Shown here: positions 1 to 9,755 of the stretch, in pieces | How the letters are laid out: the number at the start of each line of letters is the position of its first letter | Numbering within the stretch: the first letter of the stretch is position 1 | NCBI GenBank assembly: GCA_023525915.1 | Contig: CP026657.1 | Span: 4,178,001 to 4,242,000 of the forward strand | Source: Acetispira formosa (nom. nud.) | GTDB taxonomy: Bacteria; Desulfobacterota; Desulfarculia; Adiutricales; Adiutricaceae | DNA: 64,000 nt | Direction: 5' to 3' | Notes under the pieces: model-generated | What the model was told of the DNA's origin: nothing | Seen by the model: only the letters and a program-made list of their open reading frames with translations | Databases searched by the model: none | Program-made: the position numbers and the translations under genes

Positions 1-2
1 CG

Positions 3-2948
3 GGGCTGATCGTGCCGTCAGTAAAGCACCTGGCTTTCAGCCACGGTGGCCGGGTCGTGGCGGTGGTCGACTCGCTGGACGTTCTGCGTATGGTGACTAT
101 TGATGAAAATATGAGCGACAGTGTCCTGCCGATGCGCCTCTCCCGGCCTCCGGTCAGCCTGGATTTCACTTACGACGGCCATTATCTGCGAGTGGAAGGC
201 AACGAGCCGGAGTATTTTTTCATTCATGCCAACCCGCTGATTCCGCAGCGGGTCAGCGTTCATCGGCTTGAAAGGACGGTTAAGGTATTCGTCACGCCTT
301 CAGGCGGAAATCTGATCATAATCTCTCAAGATACGAATAATTCATATGTGGAACTGCGAACGCCTTCCGGCGGAAGAATCGGGGAGCGTCTGGTTCTGTC
401 CGGGATAATCACCGAGGCCGAGTTGTCACCGGACGGCCGGCTTCTGGCTTTGATATCCCGGCAAAATCCTGAAGAGGCCCGGCTGGTGTCGCTGGAGTTT
501 TCAGGTGAGGAAGGGATGGAGCAATCACTGAAAGAGCTTCCGCCATTGCCGCTGCCCATAGCCGCGACGAGTGTTTTGTTCCATCCGGGCGGAGATTTGC
601 TGCTGGCCGCTGATTATGGCGCTGGCGGCGGCCGGATGTGCCTGATGGCTCTGTCCGGGGCGAAAGAGCCGGCCATAGTGACTGAATGTCCCGCCCATAC
701 GGATGAAGCTGTCTTCAGCCCGGATGGAACCATCTTGATCACGTTTGGTGAGGGCTTATCATTCTGGCGGGCCGGGGGGCTTGAGCCGATGGAGCATAAT
801 TGGAACGGGGTTGAGGGCAAGATACTTCAGGTCTTATTCCATCCCCGGCGCAATGAGTTTTTAGTGCGCACTGATAAAAGCATAAGTTACCATAACAGCC
901 GGGAACAGGTCTGGAGTTTTCCGGGGCAGTTCACTGACGCGGTCTTTTCTCCTTCCGGTAAATTTTTGGCTGTTCAGTCAGGCGACAGGGTTATTCATAT
1001 ATCAGATGTGAAAACCGGCCGGGACGTTATGCGGAGGCTCACTGTTCCTCAAAAGATTCAGGCTCTCCACCTGACAGGTGAGAAAGATGGCCGTCTGGCT
1101 CTTATGGTGGCTACCATCAATAACACCTTCAACGTCTATGAGATGCAGACACAGAATAACAACAGGCTATTTATTTATAATCTGGAGGGGTCGAAAGCTG
1201 TGTTGTGGCAGTCTACCGTTCTGTTTGCCGATGTTTTGGGATTTTTGAACAGCTCACCTCTGACAGTTTGGGATCGTGAAGGGTATTCGGCCCTGCCGGG
1301 CCTGAACGTATCAAGTGTAACTGACGCCAAGGCCTGGATGCTGGCTGAAGCTCTTGGCGGCTGGCGCCTGGATGAGAATGAAGTGCCGCGCCCTTCCGGG
1401 CGATCCCTTCTGGAGCGGCCGGAAGATCTGGCGGAAACCGATCATTACCAGAATTATATCCGGTGGCTGCAAAGCCGCACTGCCCAGCGCCCGGCCTCGC
1501 CGGGCAGTGAAACGCTTCTGACCGAAATCCTGGATAATCTGACTGATGAGGACGATTATTATGCCCTCCGGCAAGTGCTGACGGTCGATCCCACCAATGA
1601 AAAAGCTTTAAGGCAATACTGGAACTATGCCGGTCTTCATGTCGCCGAGCGTTTATTTATGAATTCACCTGACGTTCTGGATCTTCCTTTTGCTGAAGCG
1701 CAAGACAACTGGAATATGACGGCACGATTAAGAACTACTGAGGCCATTACCGGGCAGCCCGCAGCCATGGCCATGTCCGACTTCTGGAATATCAGGGCCA
1801 TGAGGCTATGCCCACAGTCCCCTGATATTTTATCAAGCCGTTTTGTTTATCTGTTTCTGGCCGGTGAATATGAAGAGGCGGAGAAAATACTGAAACAAGC
1901 GCTGGCTGATTTCCCGGAAAGCGATAAACTGCATACTAATATGGCGGATATGACCAGGAGTCTGGGACGGTTGGATGAATCATTCAAGCACATCATGAAA
2001 ACCAGGGAAATTGTTCTGGCTCAGGAACCCCTGGATGTGAAAGAGCTTTTGTTCGCGGATATTAATCTGTACACATCTTCATTGGTATCTTATGAGCCTG
2101 GAAGACATGAAAAAGTGACGGCACAGATCATTTCGGATTTGAGCCATTTTTTCGACCTTAAAGTTCAGAGTGTCCAATCCGCTGAGTTTCTGAGTTATCT
2201 GAATTATTACATGGACGTTACCTATCTATGGTGGCCGGCCGCGACAGAAACCAGTGTTGAGATACTGGAGCATATTTTAGCCATAATTGGTGAGGGACAG
2301 ACATCCGATTTCGTGGGCAATGAAATCATGCGCCTGAAAGTAAGCTGCGCCTGGCAGCATATTTTTATGAATCAGCCTGAAAAAGCGGCTGGCGTCCTTA
2401 AAGGGCTCAGCATTAATAGCGCCTCGGTGCCGTTGGCTGTCGCGGAAGTAATGATGGGCGAAAGTTCGGATGAACAAGCGCTGATGGACGCTGTGACCTC
2501 CGTGCTTATAGTGGCGAATGACAGTTACAACGAGAAAATGGCCGCCGGTAAATTTTGCCGCGATACTCTAAGTTTTTTCTATGCCCTGGAATATCGCGGC
2601 CTGGAGCATCCATTTTTTAAAAAGGCCAGAAAGGTTTTGGAAGATCATCTTGCTGAAGAGATGCGGAGAGGGTTTTTCGCCGTCAAGCATGTGTCTACGG
2701 CAGGAGCCGCCGAACGTGCCGGGCTGATGTTGGGAGACATCATTGTCGGTTATAACGGGTTGCCTATAATTAACATGGCTTCGCTGGAGGGCGAGCAGAT
2801 GCTGTTGAAAGGCAATGAGGAAAAGCCTGTTTCAATTATCCGTGATGGCAAGCCGATGACGATTAAGCTTGGTTCCGGCTGGCTGGGAGCTTACTTTACC
2901 GGGGTCGTCAGTATTCAGGAGCAAGACACTGATGAGTCGATGCGATAG
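3..2948 (+). CDS. Large WD40-like propeller / TPR / PDZ protein (5' partial)
   Basis: The reading frame is open to the left edge, so the gene probably starts outside the window; the GTG at 12 is only the first start-like codon seen. The N-terminal 400 or so residues hold repeated beta-propeller blades of WD40 type, with blade phrases such as FSPDGTILITFGEG and FSPSGKFLAVQSGD. The middle part has TPR-like helices around residues 620-680 (GEYEEAEKILKQALADFPES). The C-terminus, about residues 890-965, is a PDZ domain with the phrase AERAGLMLGDIIVGYNG. This mix suggests a scaffold that binds several partners, not an enzyme; no catalytic motif is visible. PDZ domains at the end of such proteins usually bind C-terminal peptides. 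The exact role and the missing N-terminus (a kinase, protease or signal peptide could lie there) cannot be judged from this window. The domain calls are good; the function is unknown. Confidence 0.75.
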   Translation, partial: GLIVPSVKHLAFSHGGRVVAVVDSLDVLRMVTIDENMSDSVLPMRLSRPPVSLDFTYDGHYLRVEGNEPEYFFIHANPLIPQRVSVHRLERTVKVFVTPSGGNLIIISQDTNNSYVELRTPSGGRIGERLVLSGIITEAELSPDGRLLALISRQNPEEARLVSLEFSGEEGMEQSLKELPPLPLPIAATSVLFHPGGDLLLAADYGAGGGRMCLMALSGAKEPAIVTECPAHTDEAVFSPDGTILITFGEGLSFWRAGGLEPMEHNWNGVEGKILQVLFHPRRNEFLVRTDKSISYHNSREQVWSFPGQFTDAVFSPSGKFLAVQSGDRVIHISDVKTGRDVMRRLTVPQKIQALHLTGEKDGRLALMVATINNTFNVYEMQTQNNNRLFIYNLEGSKAVLWQSTVLFADVLGFLNSSPLTVWDREGYSALPGLNVSSVTDAKAWMLAEALGGWRLDENEVPRPSGRSLLERPEDLAETDHYQNYIRWLQSRTAQRPASPGSETLLTEILDNLTDEDDYYALRQVLTVDPTNEKALRQYWNYAGLHVAERLFMNSPDVLDLPFAEAQDNWNMTARLRTTEAITGQPAAMAMSDFWNIRAMRLCPQSPDILSSRFVYLFLAGEYEEAEKILKQALADFPESDKLHTNMADMTRSLGRLDESFKHIMKTREIVLAQEPLDVKELLFADINLYTSSLVSYEPGRHEKVTAQIISDLSHFFDLKVQSVQSAEFLSYLNYYMDVTYLWWPAATETSVEILEHILAIIGEGQTSDFVGNEIMRLKVSCAWQHIFMNQPEKAAGVLKGLSINSASVPLAVAEVMMGESSDEQALMDAVTSVLIVANDSYNEKMAAGKFCRDTLSFFYALEYRGLEHPFFKKARKVLEDHLAEEMRRGFFAVKHVSTAGAAERAGLMLGDIIVGYNGLPIINMASLEGEQMLLKGNEEKPVSIIRDGKPMTIKLGSGWLGAYFTGVVSIQEQDTDESMR

Positions 2949-2950
2949 CT

Positions 2951-3056
2951 CACAAGTAACAAATTCTTTGAACACCGCTTCCCGGCCGTTACTCTGCATT
3001 TACTCTGCATTCAGACGGGCCGCGGCCTCGGCGTTGGCGGCGGGCCCTGCCCGCTA
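2951..3056 (+). repeat. Dispersed repeat family E, copy 1
   Basis: About 100 bp that match 16668-16765 at high identity, including CCGCTTCCCGGCCGTTACTC and CTCGGCGTTGGCGGCGG. This copy carries an internal tandem duplication of ACTCTGCATT. It fills the gap between two convergent genes and just touches the end of the minus-strand epimerase gene. No coding potential is seen. Confidence 0.7.
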
Positions 3057-4049
3057 TTCAGCCGGGCCGCGCCGCCGGGCCAGTTCGGAGGCGTATTGCC
3101 GGCCGAGAGTGTCTTTGCGGCGTTCGGCCCAGGTCGATAACAGCGTTCGGCCGGTGGCCTGATAAGGGCTCTCAGGGGTATCCAGAAGGCCGTCCATAAG
3201 GGCTTTGATCTCCGGCCAAGTTAAGAACACATCGCCTTGCATGATGCCGATAGCTTTGGCTAACGCGTAAGCCAGCGGCGCGGGGCAGGGGAAGATGATG
3301 CGTTTGAGGCCCAAAGTCTTCACCAGCATCTCGCACAAACCGCGATAGGTATAACGTTCCGGCCCTACGGCATTGATGGTGTTGCTGCCCGGCTTTTGCC
3401 CGTTAATCAACATCAGACGGGCCAGATCTCGCACATAGATGGGCCGTATGCCGTAATTGCCCTGGCCGAAAACCCCGAAAATCGGAAAAGTGCGCAGGGC
3501 CCAGGCGATGTTGTTGACCAAAATATCCTGGCCGCCAAAAAGCACCGCCGGGCGCAGAATGGAATAAGCCAGCCCGGAGTTTTTCAAATCCTCTTCCAGA
3601 ATCGCTTTGCCTCGAAAATATTCATAGGGTGATTTGAGGCTCGGATTGGTGATGGATATGTGCACCACCTTTCTAACCCCGGCCATTTTGGCGGCTTCAA
3701 AAAGTATCCGGGTGTTTTTTACGGCCTGGGCGTGGTTGAAATCTTTATGATTGAAGCGGACCCAATAGGTGTTATAGAAAACATCGGCTCCCTCCATGGC
3801 TTTGACCAGGGCGGATATGTTCTCAAAATCAAGCGGATGAATATGGATGTTTTCCAGTTCAGGAGGGATATTCACCGAGGTGTTGTTGACCAGAGTGTGT
3901 ACCTGGTCCGCGCCTGAGGCGAAGAGGAGGGCCGCCAGATATGATCCGCTGTATCCAAATGCGCCGGTGAGAATGTGCTTGCCACCTGCGGACAGAGAGG
4001 CGTTATCTTCGGCCGGGTTTCTGGTTTGGCTGGGCGGGAAAGCAGACAT
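3054..4049 (-). CDS. NAD(P)-binding epimerase/dehydratase-like protein (atypical SDR)
   Basis: A 331-residue extended short-chain dehydrogenase-like protein. The N-terminal Rossmann motif TGAFGYSGS lies near residue 28 and matches the TGxxGxxG nucleotide-binding pattern. The phrase LRPAVLFGGQD in the middle and the overall length resemble the NDUFA9/complex I 39-kDa-like and NAD-dependent epimerase families, which often lack the classical YxxxK pair. Here YEYFRGKAILEEDL provides a Tyr-x3-Lys-like spacing (YFRGK), so activity is possible. The start ATG at 4049 has AAGGAG six bases upstream. It stands alone, convergent with the WD40 gene and separated from the hydrogenase operon by a giant palindrome. 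Substrate unknown; a sugar- or quinone-related role is only family guesswork. Confidence 0.7.
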   Translation of the reverse strand: MSAFPPSQTRNPAEDNASLSAGGKHILTGAFGYSGSYLAALLFASGADQVHTLVNNTSVNIPPELENIHIHPLDFENISALVKAMEGADVFYNTYWVRFNHKDFNHAQAVKNTRILFEAAKMAGVRKVVHISITNPSLKSPYEYFRGKAILEEDLKNSGLAYSILRPAVLFGGQDILVNNIAWALRTFPIFGVFGQGNYGIRPIYVRDLARLMLINGQKPGSNTINAVGPERYTYRGLCEMLVKTLGLKRIIFPCPAPLAYALAKAIGIMQGDVFLTWPEIKALMDGLLDTPESPYQATGRTLLSTWAERRKDTLGRQYASELARRRGPAE

Positions 4050-4142
4050 GTGGGACTCCTTGAGGTTGGTTTGAAGTGGTTATGAATATATTATAGCAGA
4101 TATTGGCCTGTCAGTGACACCGACGGAGGATAGTGTGGTTGC

Positions 4143-4945
4143 GGCCCTTGCCCGCATTATAAAGGACTTGGCCCGAAGGGCCAACCAAAGGGTTCCACCC
4201 TCTGGACTCCGGCTGGGGGAGGGCCCACGCGGGCCCTACCCCAGACCCCACCCGCGCCAAGGGGCAAGCCCCTTGGAACCCCAAGAAATCAGGGTCAGCT
4301 TCAAATTTCTTCTTCCCGCATCGCCGCAACTCGCTTCGAGTACGAAGCTCAGACAAGCGGCGACGCTTCATACAGCTTCAGCTCTAACCGCTGTCGGCCC
4401 CTTCACATTGGTCTGTTACATTTTGCTATAGGAAGCTTCATCAAATGATTGTGGCTTCACGTATGTTCGGCTGATTACTTTTTCCCCTCCACTAGTTTTT
4501 GCAGTGCTGTAATGGTGAGACTTGGCCGTCTTTTTTTTAATGAGCAACTTATTGAAAAGCGATAGGTGGCGGAGAGACGCACTACCAGCACTGGAAAGGG
4601 CCTTAAAGGGGAAGCTGATTTAAGCCGAACATACGTGAACTACCACTAAGCCGATGAAGCTGCCTATCGCGGAATGTTACAGCACAACGTAAAACTGCCT
4701 ATAGCACCAGAAGCGGAAGCAGTAAGAAGCGTCGCCGCTTGTCTGAGCTTCGTACCCGAAGCGAGTTGCGGCGATGCGGGAAGGGGAAAGTTGAAACTGA
4801 CCCTGACCTCTTGGGGGTCCAGGGGGCTCCGCCCCCCTGGCGCGGGTGGGGTCTGGGGTAGGGCCCGCGTGGGCCCTCCCCCAGCCGGAGTCCAGAGGGT
4901 GGAACCCTTTGGTTGGCCCTTCGGGCCAAGTCCTTTATCGCATAC
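4143..4945. repeat. Giant imperfect palindrome, family D, copy 1
   Basis: About 800 bp in which the left half (4168 onward) is an imperfect reverse complement of the right half (to about 4936), centred near 4540. The outer arms carry GGACTTGGCC, CCAACCAAAGGGTTCCACCC and GGGCCCACGCGGGCCC, with mirror images on the right. The inner arms carry CACGTATGTTCGGCT and AGCCGAACATACGTG. A second copy at 36378-37198 is nearly identical along its whole length. Short ORFs inside are by-products of the GC-rich arms. It could be a non-autonomous mobile element or a structured RNA; no transposase is present. Confidence 0.85.
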
Positions 4946-5176
4946 TACATTGAAAAAACCGCACCGTATTCTCGGTTGAGGATACGGTGCGGTTTGCTTT
5001 TTGAGATTTTAAGAATCGGAAGCGACAACTTTCAGTAATAAATGTCTAATGACATACGCAGTTACTTGACTCGCGGCCACTTCCTGGCCTTAATCTCCAA
5101 CAGGCCGATGCTGCTGCACCGGAAAGGATACCGCCTTTAGAGGAAGGCATCCGGCGGAGCCAAGGCTCCGCCCTGG

Positions 5177-6919
5177 TTAATTGACGTCGACTTCGCGACC
5201 CTGCTTGATCAACTGGGTGTGAAGAAGCTTGTGCGATTTGTGTCCGCCCGGTTCACCCAGGAAGTCACGGTAAATGGCCAGAATTTCCGGGTTCTCATGG
5301 CTCTTGCGGAGCGGGAGATTCCGGTCATCTTCATACAGACCGGCAATACGCTTGGCCCGGAAGTTGATGTCGCTGGAAATGGGCTGACCGCCGCCGGCAA
5401 TACAGCCGCCCGGGCAGGCCATAACTTCAATGAAATCCCAACGGTTACGGTTGCCCTGTTTGATGGCTTCCATAACCTGACGGGCATTGCCCAGACCGTG
5501 CGCCACGGCCACGCGGATTTGGGTGCCGTCGAGGTCGATGTCGGCCTCACGGATGCCGCCCATGCCGCGCACCACGTTGAACTCGATGTTCTCCAGCGCC
5601 TTGCCGGTCACTTTCTCATAAGCCGTGCGGAGGGCCGCTTCCATAACGCCGCCGGTGTTTCCGAAGATGGTGCCCGCGCCGGTACCCAGCCCCATGATGC
5701 TGTCAAATTCCTGTTCCTGGATATCATTGAAGAAGATACCGGAGGATTTCAGGAGCTTGCCCAGCTCACGGGTAGTCAGGACATAATCGACGTCCTGATA
5801 GCCGCTGGAGCGCATTTCAGGCCTAAGGGCTTCGAATTTTTTGGCCGTGCAGGGCATGATGGAAACCGAGACGATGTTCTTCGGATCGATCCTCTGTTCC
5901 TGGGCGTAATAGGTCTTGACCAGAGCGCCGAACATCTGCTGCGGAGATTTGCAGGAGGAGTGGTGCTTGACCAGGTCGGGGTAGAACAGTTCCAGGAAGT
6001 TGATCCAGCCCGGTGAACAGCTGGTGATCATGGGCATGTCCCAGTTGCTCTTGAAGCGATCCAGGAATTCGGCCGCTTCTTCCATGATGGTCAGGTCAGC
6101 GGTGAAGTTGGTGTCGAGCACACGGTCGAAACCGAGCATCTTCAGCGCGCCAACCATTTTGCCGGTGACGATGGAGCCGGGCTCCCCGCCGAACAGCTCG
6201 CCCAGGGCCACGCGAACGGCCGGAGCAGTCTGGACAACCACTATCTTGGTGGGATCATTGATGGCGGCGATGACCTTTTCAGTGTCATCCTTCACCGTAA
6301 TGGCCCCGGTGGGGCAGACGGCCGAGCACTGGCCGCAGTAGGTGCATTTGACTTTGCCCAGCCCCTTGCCGAAAGCCGGGGTGACGGTGGAGTCAAAACC
6401 GCGGTTGGCGAAGGTGTAGACATTGACAGTCTGCTTTTCAGAGCAAACGCGCACGCAGCGGCCGCACAGAACGCATTTGTTTTGATCGCGGACGATACAG
6501 GGGTTGGAGTCGTCAATGGGCCAGTTGGGCTTGGCGCCTTTGAAACGCACTTCGTGGACGCCCAGTTCCAGGGCCAGTTCCTGAAGTTCGCAGTTCTGGC
6601 TGCGGTCGCAGGTCAGGCAGTTGCGGGGGTGGTTGGCCAACAAAAGCTCCACCACCAGCTTTCTGGCTTCGCGGACTTTTTGGGTGTTGGTCTTCACCAC
6701 CATCCCTTCGCTGACCGGGAAAGCGCAGGCGGCGGCCAGGCTTCTGGCCCCTTCAACCTCCACCACACAGACGCGGCAGCCGGCATAGGGCTTGACGTCG
6801 AAGTGGTGGCAGAGAGTGGGGATGTGGATACCCAGCTTGCGGGCGGCGGCCCAGATGGTGACGCCGGCCGGGATGGTTACGGACTGGCCGTCTATGGTCA
6901 AGGTTACATTGTTGCTCAT
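5177..6919 (-). CDS. hydA: [FeFe] hydrogenase catalytic subunit HydA
   Basis: Catalytic subunit (580 aa) of a trimeric, NAD-linked [FeFe] hydrogenase. The N-terminus is a plant-type 2Fe-2S domain (CHHFDVKPYAGCRVC). Next comes the His-Cys3 cluster region (HPRNCLTCDRSQNCELQ), then two 4Fe-4S motifs (CVLCGRCVRVC and CTYCGQCSAVC). The H-cluster motifs follow: TSCSPGW, MPCTAKKFE and MACPGGCIAGGGQP, all with their cysteines. The C-terminal 60 residues match the small-subunit domain. The length matches HndD/HydA of electron-bifurcating enzymes. The start is fixed by GGGGAGGAG before ATG 6919. It is the last gene of hydC-hydB-hydA, only 15 bp after hydB. Cytoplasmic; no Tat or Sec signal. It is predicted to oxidise or make H2, with NAD and ferredoxin as likely partners through HydB and HydC. 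Confidence 0.97.
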   Translation of the reverse strand: MSNNVTLTIDGQSVTIPAGVTIWAAARKLGIHIPTLCHHFDVKPYAGCRVCVVEVEGARSLAAACAFPVSEGMVVKTNTQKVREARKLVVELLLANHPRNCLTCDRSQNCELQELALELGVHEVRFKGAKPNWPIDDSNPCIVRDQNKCVLCGRCVRVCSEKQTVNVYTFANRGFDSTVTPAFGKGLGKVKCTYCGQCSAVCPTGAITVKDDTEKVIAAINDPTKIVVVQTAPAVRVALGELFGGEPGSIVTGKMVGALKMLGFDRVLDTNFTADLTIMEEAAEFLDRFKSNWDMPMITSCSPGWINFLELFYPDLVKHHSSCKSPQQMFGALVKTYYAQEQRIDPKNIVSVSIMPCTAKKFEALRPEMRSSGYQDVDYVLTTRELGKLLKSSGIFFNDIQEQEFDSIMGLGTGAGTIFGNTGGVMEAALRTAYEKVTGKALENIEFNVVRGMGGIREADIDLDGTQIRVAVAHGLGNARQVMEAIKQGNRNRWDFIEVMACPGGCIAGGGQPISSDINFRAKRIAGLYEDDRNLPLRKSHENPEILAIYRDFLGEPGGHKSHKLLHTQLIKQGREVDVN

Positions 6920-6934
6920 GTGTATCTCCTCCCC

Positions 6935-8842
6935 CTATCTCTTGATCACGGCTTTGGCCTTGCGGCAGACGTCGATACAGGAACCGCACTTGATGCACTT
7001 GTCGGTATCGATCTCATGCGGCAGCTTTCTCTCGCCGGTGATGGCCTCAACCGGGCAAACCTTCTTACAGGCCCCGCAGCCGATGCACTTTTCAGGATCG
7101 ATCCAGTAGCTCAAGAGGTCCGTACACTGCTTGGCCGGACAAGTCTTGTCATAGATATGGGCTTCATATTCGTGTCTGAAATAACGCAGGGTCGAAAGGA
7201 TCGGGTTGGGGCAGGTCTGGCCGAGGCCGCAGAGGGCCGAGAGCTTAATGTTCCGGGCCAGCTCTTCCAACAGTTCGATATCGCCGCGCTTGCCTTTGCC
7301 CTGGGTCATGTTGTTCAGGATTTCCAGCATCCGGGTGGTGCCTTCGCGGCAGGGGGTACACTTGCCGCAGCTTTCCGACCGGGTGAAGTTCAGGAAGAAG
7401 CGGGCCAGGTCCACCATACAGGTGTCCTCATCCACCACCACCAGACCGCCGGAACCCATCATGGCCCCGACTTCGATCAGTGAATCGTAGTCAACGGGAC
7501 GGTCAATGAGGTCGGCCGGCAAACAGCCGCCGGAGGGGCCGCCGATCTGAACGGCCTTGAACTTCTTGCCGCCCAGGATGCCGCCGCCGATATCAAAGAT
7601 GATCTCGCGCATGGTCATGCCCATGGGGACTTCGGCCAAACCGGTGTGGCGGAGCTTGCCGGTGAGGGCGAAGACCTTGGTGCCTTTGGATTTTTCGGTG
7701 CCGAACTGACCATACCACTTGGCGCCCTTAAGGATAATGGGCGGCACGTTGGCCCAGGTTTCAACGTTATTATTGTTGGTGGGCTTTTTCCACAGACCGG
7801 AGACGGCCGGGAAGGGCGGGCGGGCCACAGGCATGCCGCGTTCGCCTTCGATGGATTTGATGAGGGCGGTTTCCTCGCCGCAGACGAAAGCGCCCGCGCC
7901 TTCCTTGATCTTCAGCTTGAAGTTGAAGCCGCTGCCAAGGATGTTTTCGCCCAACAGGCCCATCTGTTCAGCCTGGGCAATGGCGATTCTCAAACGATGC
8001 ACAGCCAGGGGATATTCGGCCCGCACATAGATGTAGCCTTCGTCGGCCCCGATGACATAAGCGCCAATGGCCATGCCTTCGATAACCTTGTGAGGATCGC
8101 CTTCCAAAATGGCGCGGTCCATGAATGCGCCGGGATCGCCTTCGTCGGCGTTACAGACGACATATTTTTTATCGCCGTCGGCCCGGCGGCACAGTTCCCA
8201 CTTTATGCCGGTGGGGAAACCGCCGCCCCCGCGTCCGCGGAGCCCCGATTCCTTTATTTCGGCCAGAAGGCCAATGGCATCGTGATCTTCAAGGGCTTTG
8301 GCCAGAGCGGCATAGCCGTCTTCAGCGATATATTCTTCAATGTTTTCAGGATTGATCAAACCGCAGTTGCGGAGGGTGATGCGGTTCTGGCGGGAATAGA
8401 AGTCGATATCGTGGTGCTTCATGGTCGGCTCGGCGCCTTCATGGCCGCGATAGAGCAGACGGTCAACAGGCTGGCCGCCCTTGATGGTCATTTCGACTAT
8501 TTCCGGCACATCCTCTTCCTGAACGCGGACATAAAACATATCCTGGGGATAGATGATGACCAGGGGACCCATTTCGCAGAAACCGTGGCAGCCGGTCACG
8601 ACCACTTCGACGGTTTTATCCATACCGAAGCGGGCCAGTTCTTTTTCAAAAGCTTCCACGACCTTGCCGGCCCCGGAAGAGGTGCAGCCCGTGCCGCAGC
8701 AGACCATAATATGATTTTTTACGCCCTGAAAGGGTTCGGCGTCGGCGTGGTGGCGGATGGCCACTTTGGGTTTGGCGGCTTTGCGGAACTCTTCAAGAGC
8801 GGCGGGGTTTTCCATGCGAGGGAATACAGGTGGTTTCTTCAT
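6935..8842 (-). CDS. hydB: [FeFe] hydrogenase NADH-binding subunit HydB (NuoF-like)
   Basis: A 635-residue NuoF-type flavoprotein. The N-terminus (residues about 45-125) is a thioredoxin-like 2Fe-2S domain with CCGTGC. The NADH and FMN sites are marked by GRGGGGFPTGIKWE and CNADEGDPGAFMDR. An SLBB-like segment follows, then the 4Fe-4S motif SCGKCTPCREGT with the later Cys in CGLGQTC. The C-terminus adds two ferredoxin-type clusters, CIGCGACKKVCP and CIKCGSCIDVC. This fused arrangement is that of HydB/HndC in trimeric bifurcating hydrogenases. It sits between hydC (12 bp upstream) and hydA (15 bp downstream), so one transcript is likely. Start ATG 8842 follows GGGAG. It should take up or donate electrons to NAD(H), and with HydA and HydC may couple this to ferredoxin; the bifurcation itself is inferred from subunit makeup. 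Confidence 0.96.
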   Translation of the reverse strand: MKKPPVFPRMENPAALEEFRKAAKPKVAIRHHADAEPFQGVKNHIMVCCGTGCTSSGAGKVVEAFEKELARFGMDKTVEVVVTGCHGFCEMGPLVIIYPQDMFYVRVQEEDVPEIVEMTIKGGQPVDRLLYRGHEGAEPTMKHHDIDFYSRQNRITLRNCGLINPENIEEYIAEDGYAALAKALEDHDAIGLLAEIKESGLRGRGGGGFPTGIKWELCRRADGDKKYVVCNADEGDPGAFMDRAILEGDPHKVIEGMAIGAYVIGADEGYIYVRAEYPLAVHRLRIAIAQAEQMGLLGENILGSGFNFKLKIKEGAGAFVCGEETALIKSIEGERGMPVARPPFPAVSGLWKKPTNNNNVETWANVPPIILKGAKWYGQFGTEKSKGTKVFALTGKLRHTGLAEVPMGMTMREIIFDIGGGILGGKKFKAVQIGGPSGGCLPADLIDRPVDYDSLIEVGAMMGSGGLVVVDEDTCMVDLARFFLNFTRSESCGKCTPCREGTTRMLEILNNMTQGKGKRGDIELLEELARNIKLSALCGLGQTCPNPILSTLRYFRHEYEAHIYDKTCPAKQCTDLLSYWIDPEKCIGCGACKKVCPVEAITGERKLPHEIDTDKCIKCGSCIDVCRKAKAVIKR

Positions 8843-8854
8843 ATCTTTACTCCC

Positions 8855-9346
8855 TTATTTCCGATACTTATCCAAAATTTCCGGAATGTTGTCCGGGGTC
8901 AGGCGGCCGTGGGTGTCATGATCGACCATGATGACCGGAGCCAAGCCGCAGGCGCCGATGCAAGCCACGGTTTCCAGGGTGAACTGAAGGTCGTCGGTGG
9001 CTTTGCCGGGAGCCACGCCCAGGTTTTCCTTGAGGGCGTCGAGGATTTTGCCGGCCCCGCGAACATGGCAGGCCGTGCCCTGGCAGGTGCGGACAATGTG
9101 CTTGCCCCGGGGATCGAGATGGAACTGGGCGTAGAAGGTGACCACGCCGTAAACCTGGCTTATGGGCACTTCAAGGCGATCGGCAATGGCTTCAAGCACG
9201 GGTACCGGCAGGTAGCTGTAGATTTCCTGGGCCGCCTGAAGAACGGGAATCAAGGCGCCGTCGGTATGGCCCTGATAACGCTCGAAGACCGGTTCCAACT
9301 TGGTCAGATCCAAGCATTGGCATTGTGCTTGGGCGTTTGTAGTCAT
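8855..9346 (-). CDS. hydC: [FeFe] hydrogenase 2Fe-2S subunit HydC (NuoE-like)
   Basis: A 163-residue NuoE-family thioredoxin-like 2Fe-2S protein. The helical N-terminal part (QGHTDGALIPVLQAAQEIY) is the typical NuoE bundle. The cluster ligands are in CQGTACHVRG and CIGACGLAPV, the usual C-x4-C and C-x3-C pairs. It is the first gene of hydC-hydB-hydA, with AGGAGGAG just ahead of ATG 9346. In trimeric hydrogenases this subunit relays electrons between the flavin of HydB and the rest of the complex. The leader upstream is long (about 400 bp from the best promoter match), which leaves room for regulation by the TM1266-type protein or another factor. Identification is secure from motifs and gene order. 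Confidence 0.95.
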   Translation of the reverse strand: MTTNAQAQCQCLDLTKLEPVFERYQGHTDGALIPVLQAAQEIYSYLPVPVLEAIADRLEVPISQVYGVVTFYAQFHLDPRGKHIVRTCQGTACHVRGAGKILDALKENLGVAPGKATDDLQFTLETVACIGACGLAPVIMVDHDTHGRLTPDNIPEILDKYRK

Positions 9347-9371
9347 AATGTCGCTCCTCCTGTTTTGGTGA

Positions 9372-9397
9372 ACACAACTGCACGTGCCAAGGCACGC
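9372..9397 (-). promoter_or_regulatory. Palindromic site ahead of hydC
   Basis: GTGCCAAGGCAC is a perfect inverted repeat inside a longer imperfect one, 30-50 bp ahead of the hydC start. Read toward hydC it includes TTGGCACGTGCAGTTG, which resembles a sigma-54 -24/-12 element but has GG-N10-TG instead of GG-N10-GC. It could be an operator; nothing more can be said. Confidence 0.25.
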
Positions 9398-9755
9398 ACA
9401 ACGAGAATTTTCCCAAAGAGGGTCAGCGGGAGCTTAATGATTCAGCCTGATGTTCCGGCCGCTGGCGGCCTTAATGAAAATAGAACCCTCATGCTGAATC
9501 TTTATTGTCCCCTGTAATGAACCTCCATGTAAATCGTTATATAAATCAAGTATTTAACCTGATATGTATTTAAAAACAGCTTCCCTGTCCGCATTGCAAA
9601 GGCAGTGCGGTTAAAATTCAGCATGCTTTTAAGTCAAAGTATTTTCTTGCCTATGAAATAGGAGCCTTGAACACGCCATTATTAATAGGAGCCACTATGG
9701 GTCGGTAAAGCCCTAACGTCCTGATTAATAAACCACTTTTTTAATGATTGAAGAT

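Noticed and set aside
4674..4979. ORFs inside the giant palindromes (also 4114-4431, 36398-36595, 36873-37211)
   Set aside because: They exist because the arms are GC-rich and stop-poor; the peptides are low-complexity and the frames are not kept between arms.
9372..9397. A sigma-54 promoter before hydC
   Set aside because: The GG and GC pairs must be 10 bp apart; here the second pair is TG, so the match fails at an invariant base.
7646..9517. Plus-strand ORF of 623 codons across hydB and hydC
   Set aside because: It is antisense to two genes with complete cofactor motifs; its composition is that of a mirror frame in GC-rich DNA and it has no family features.
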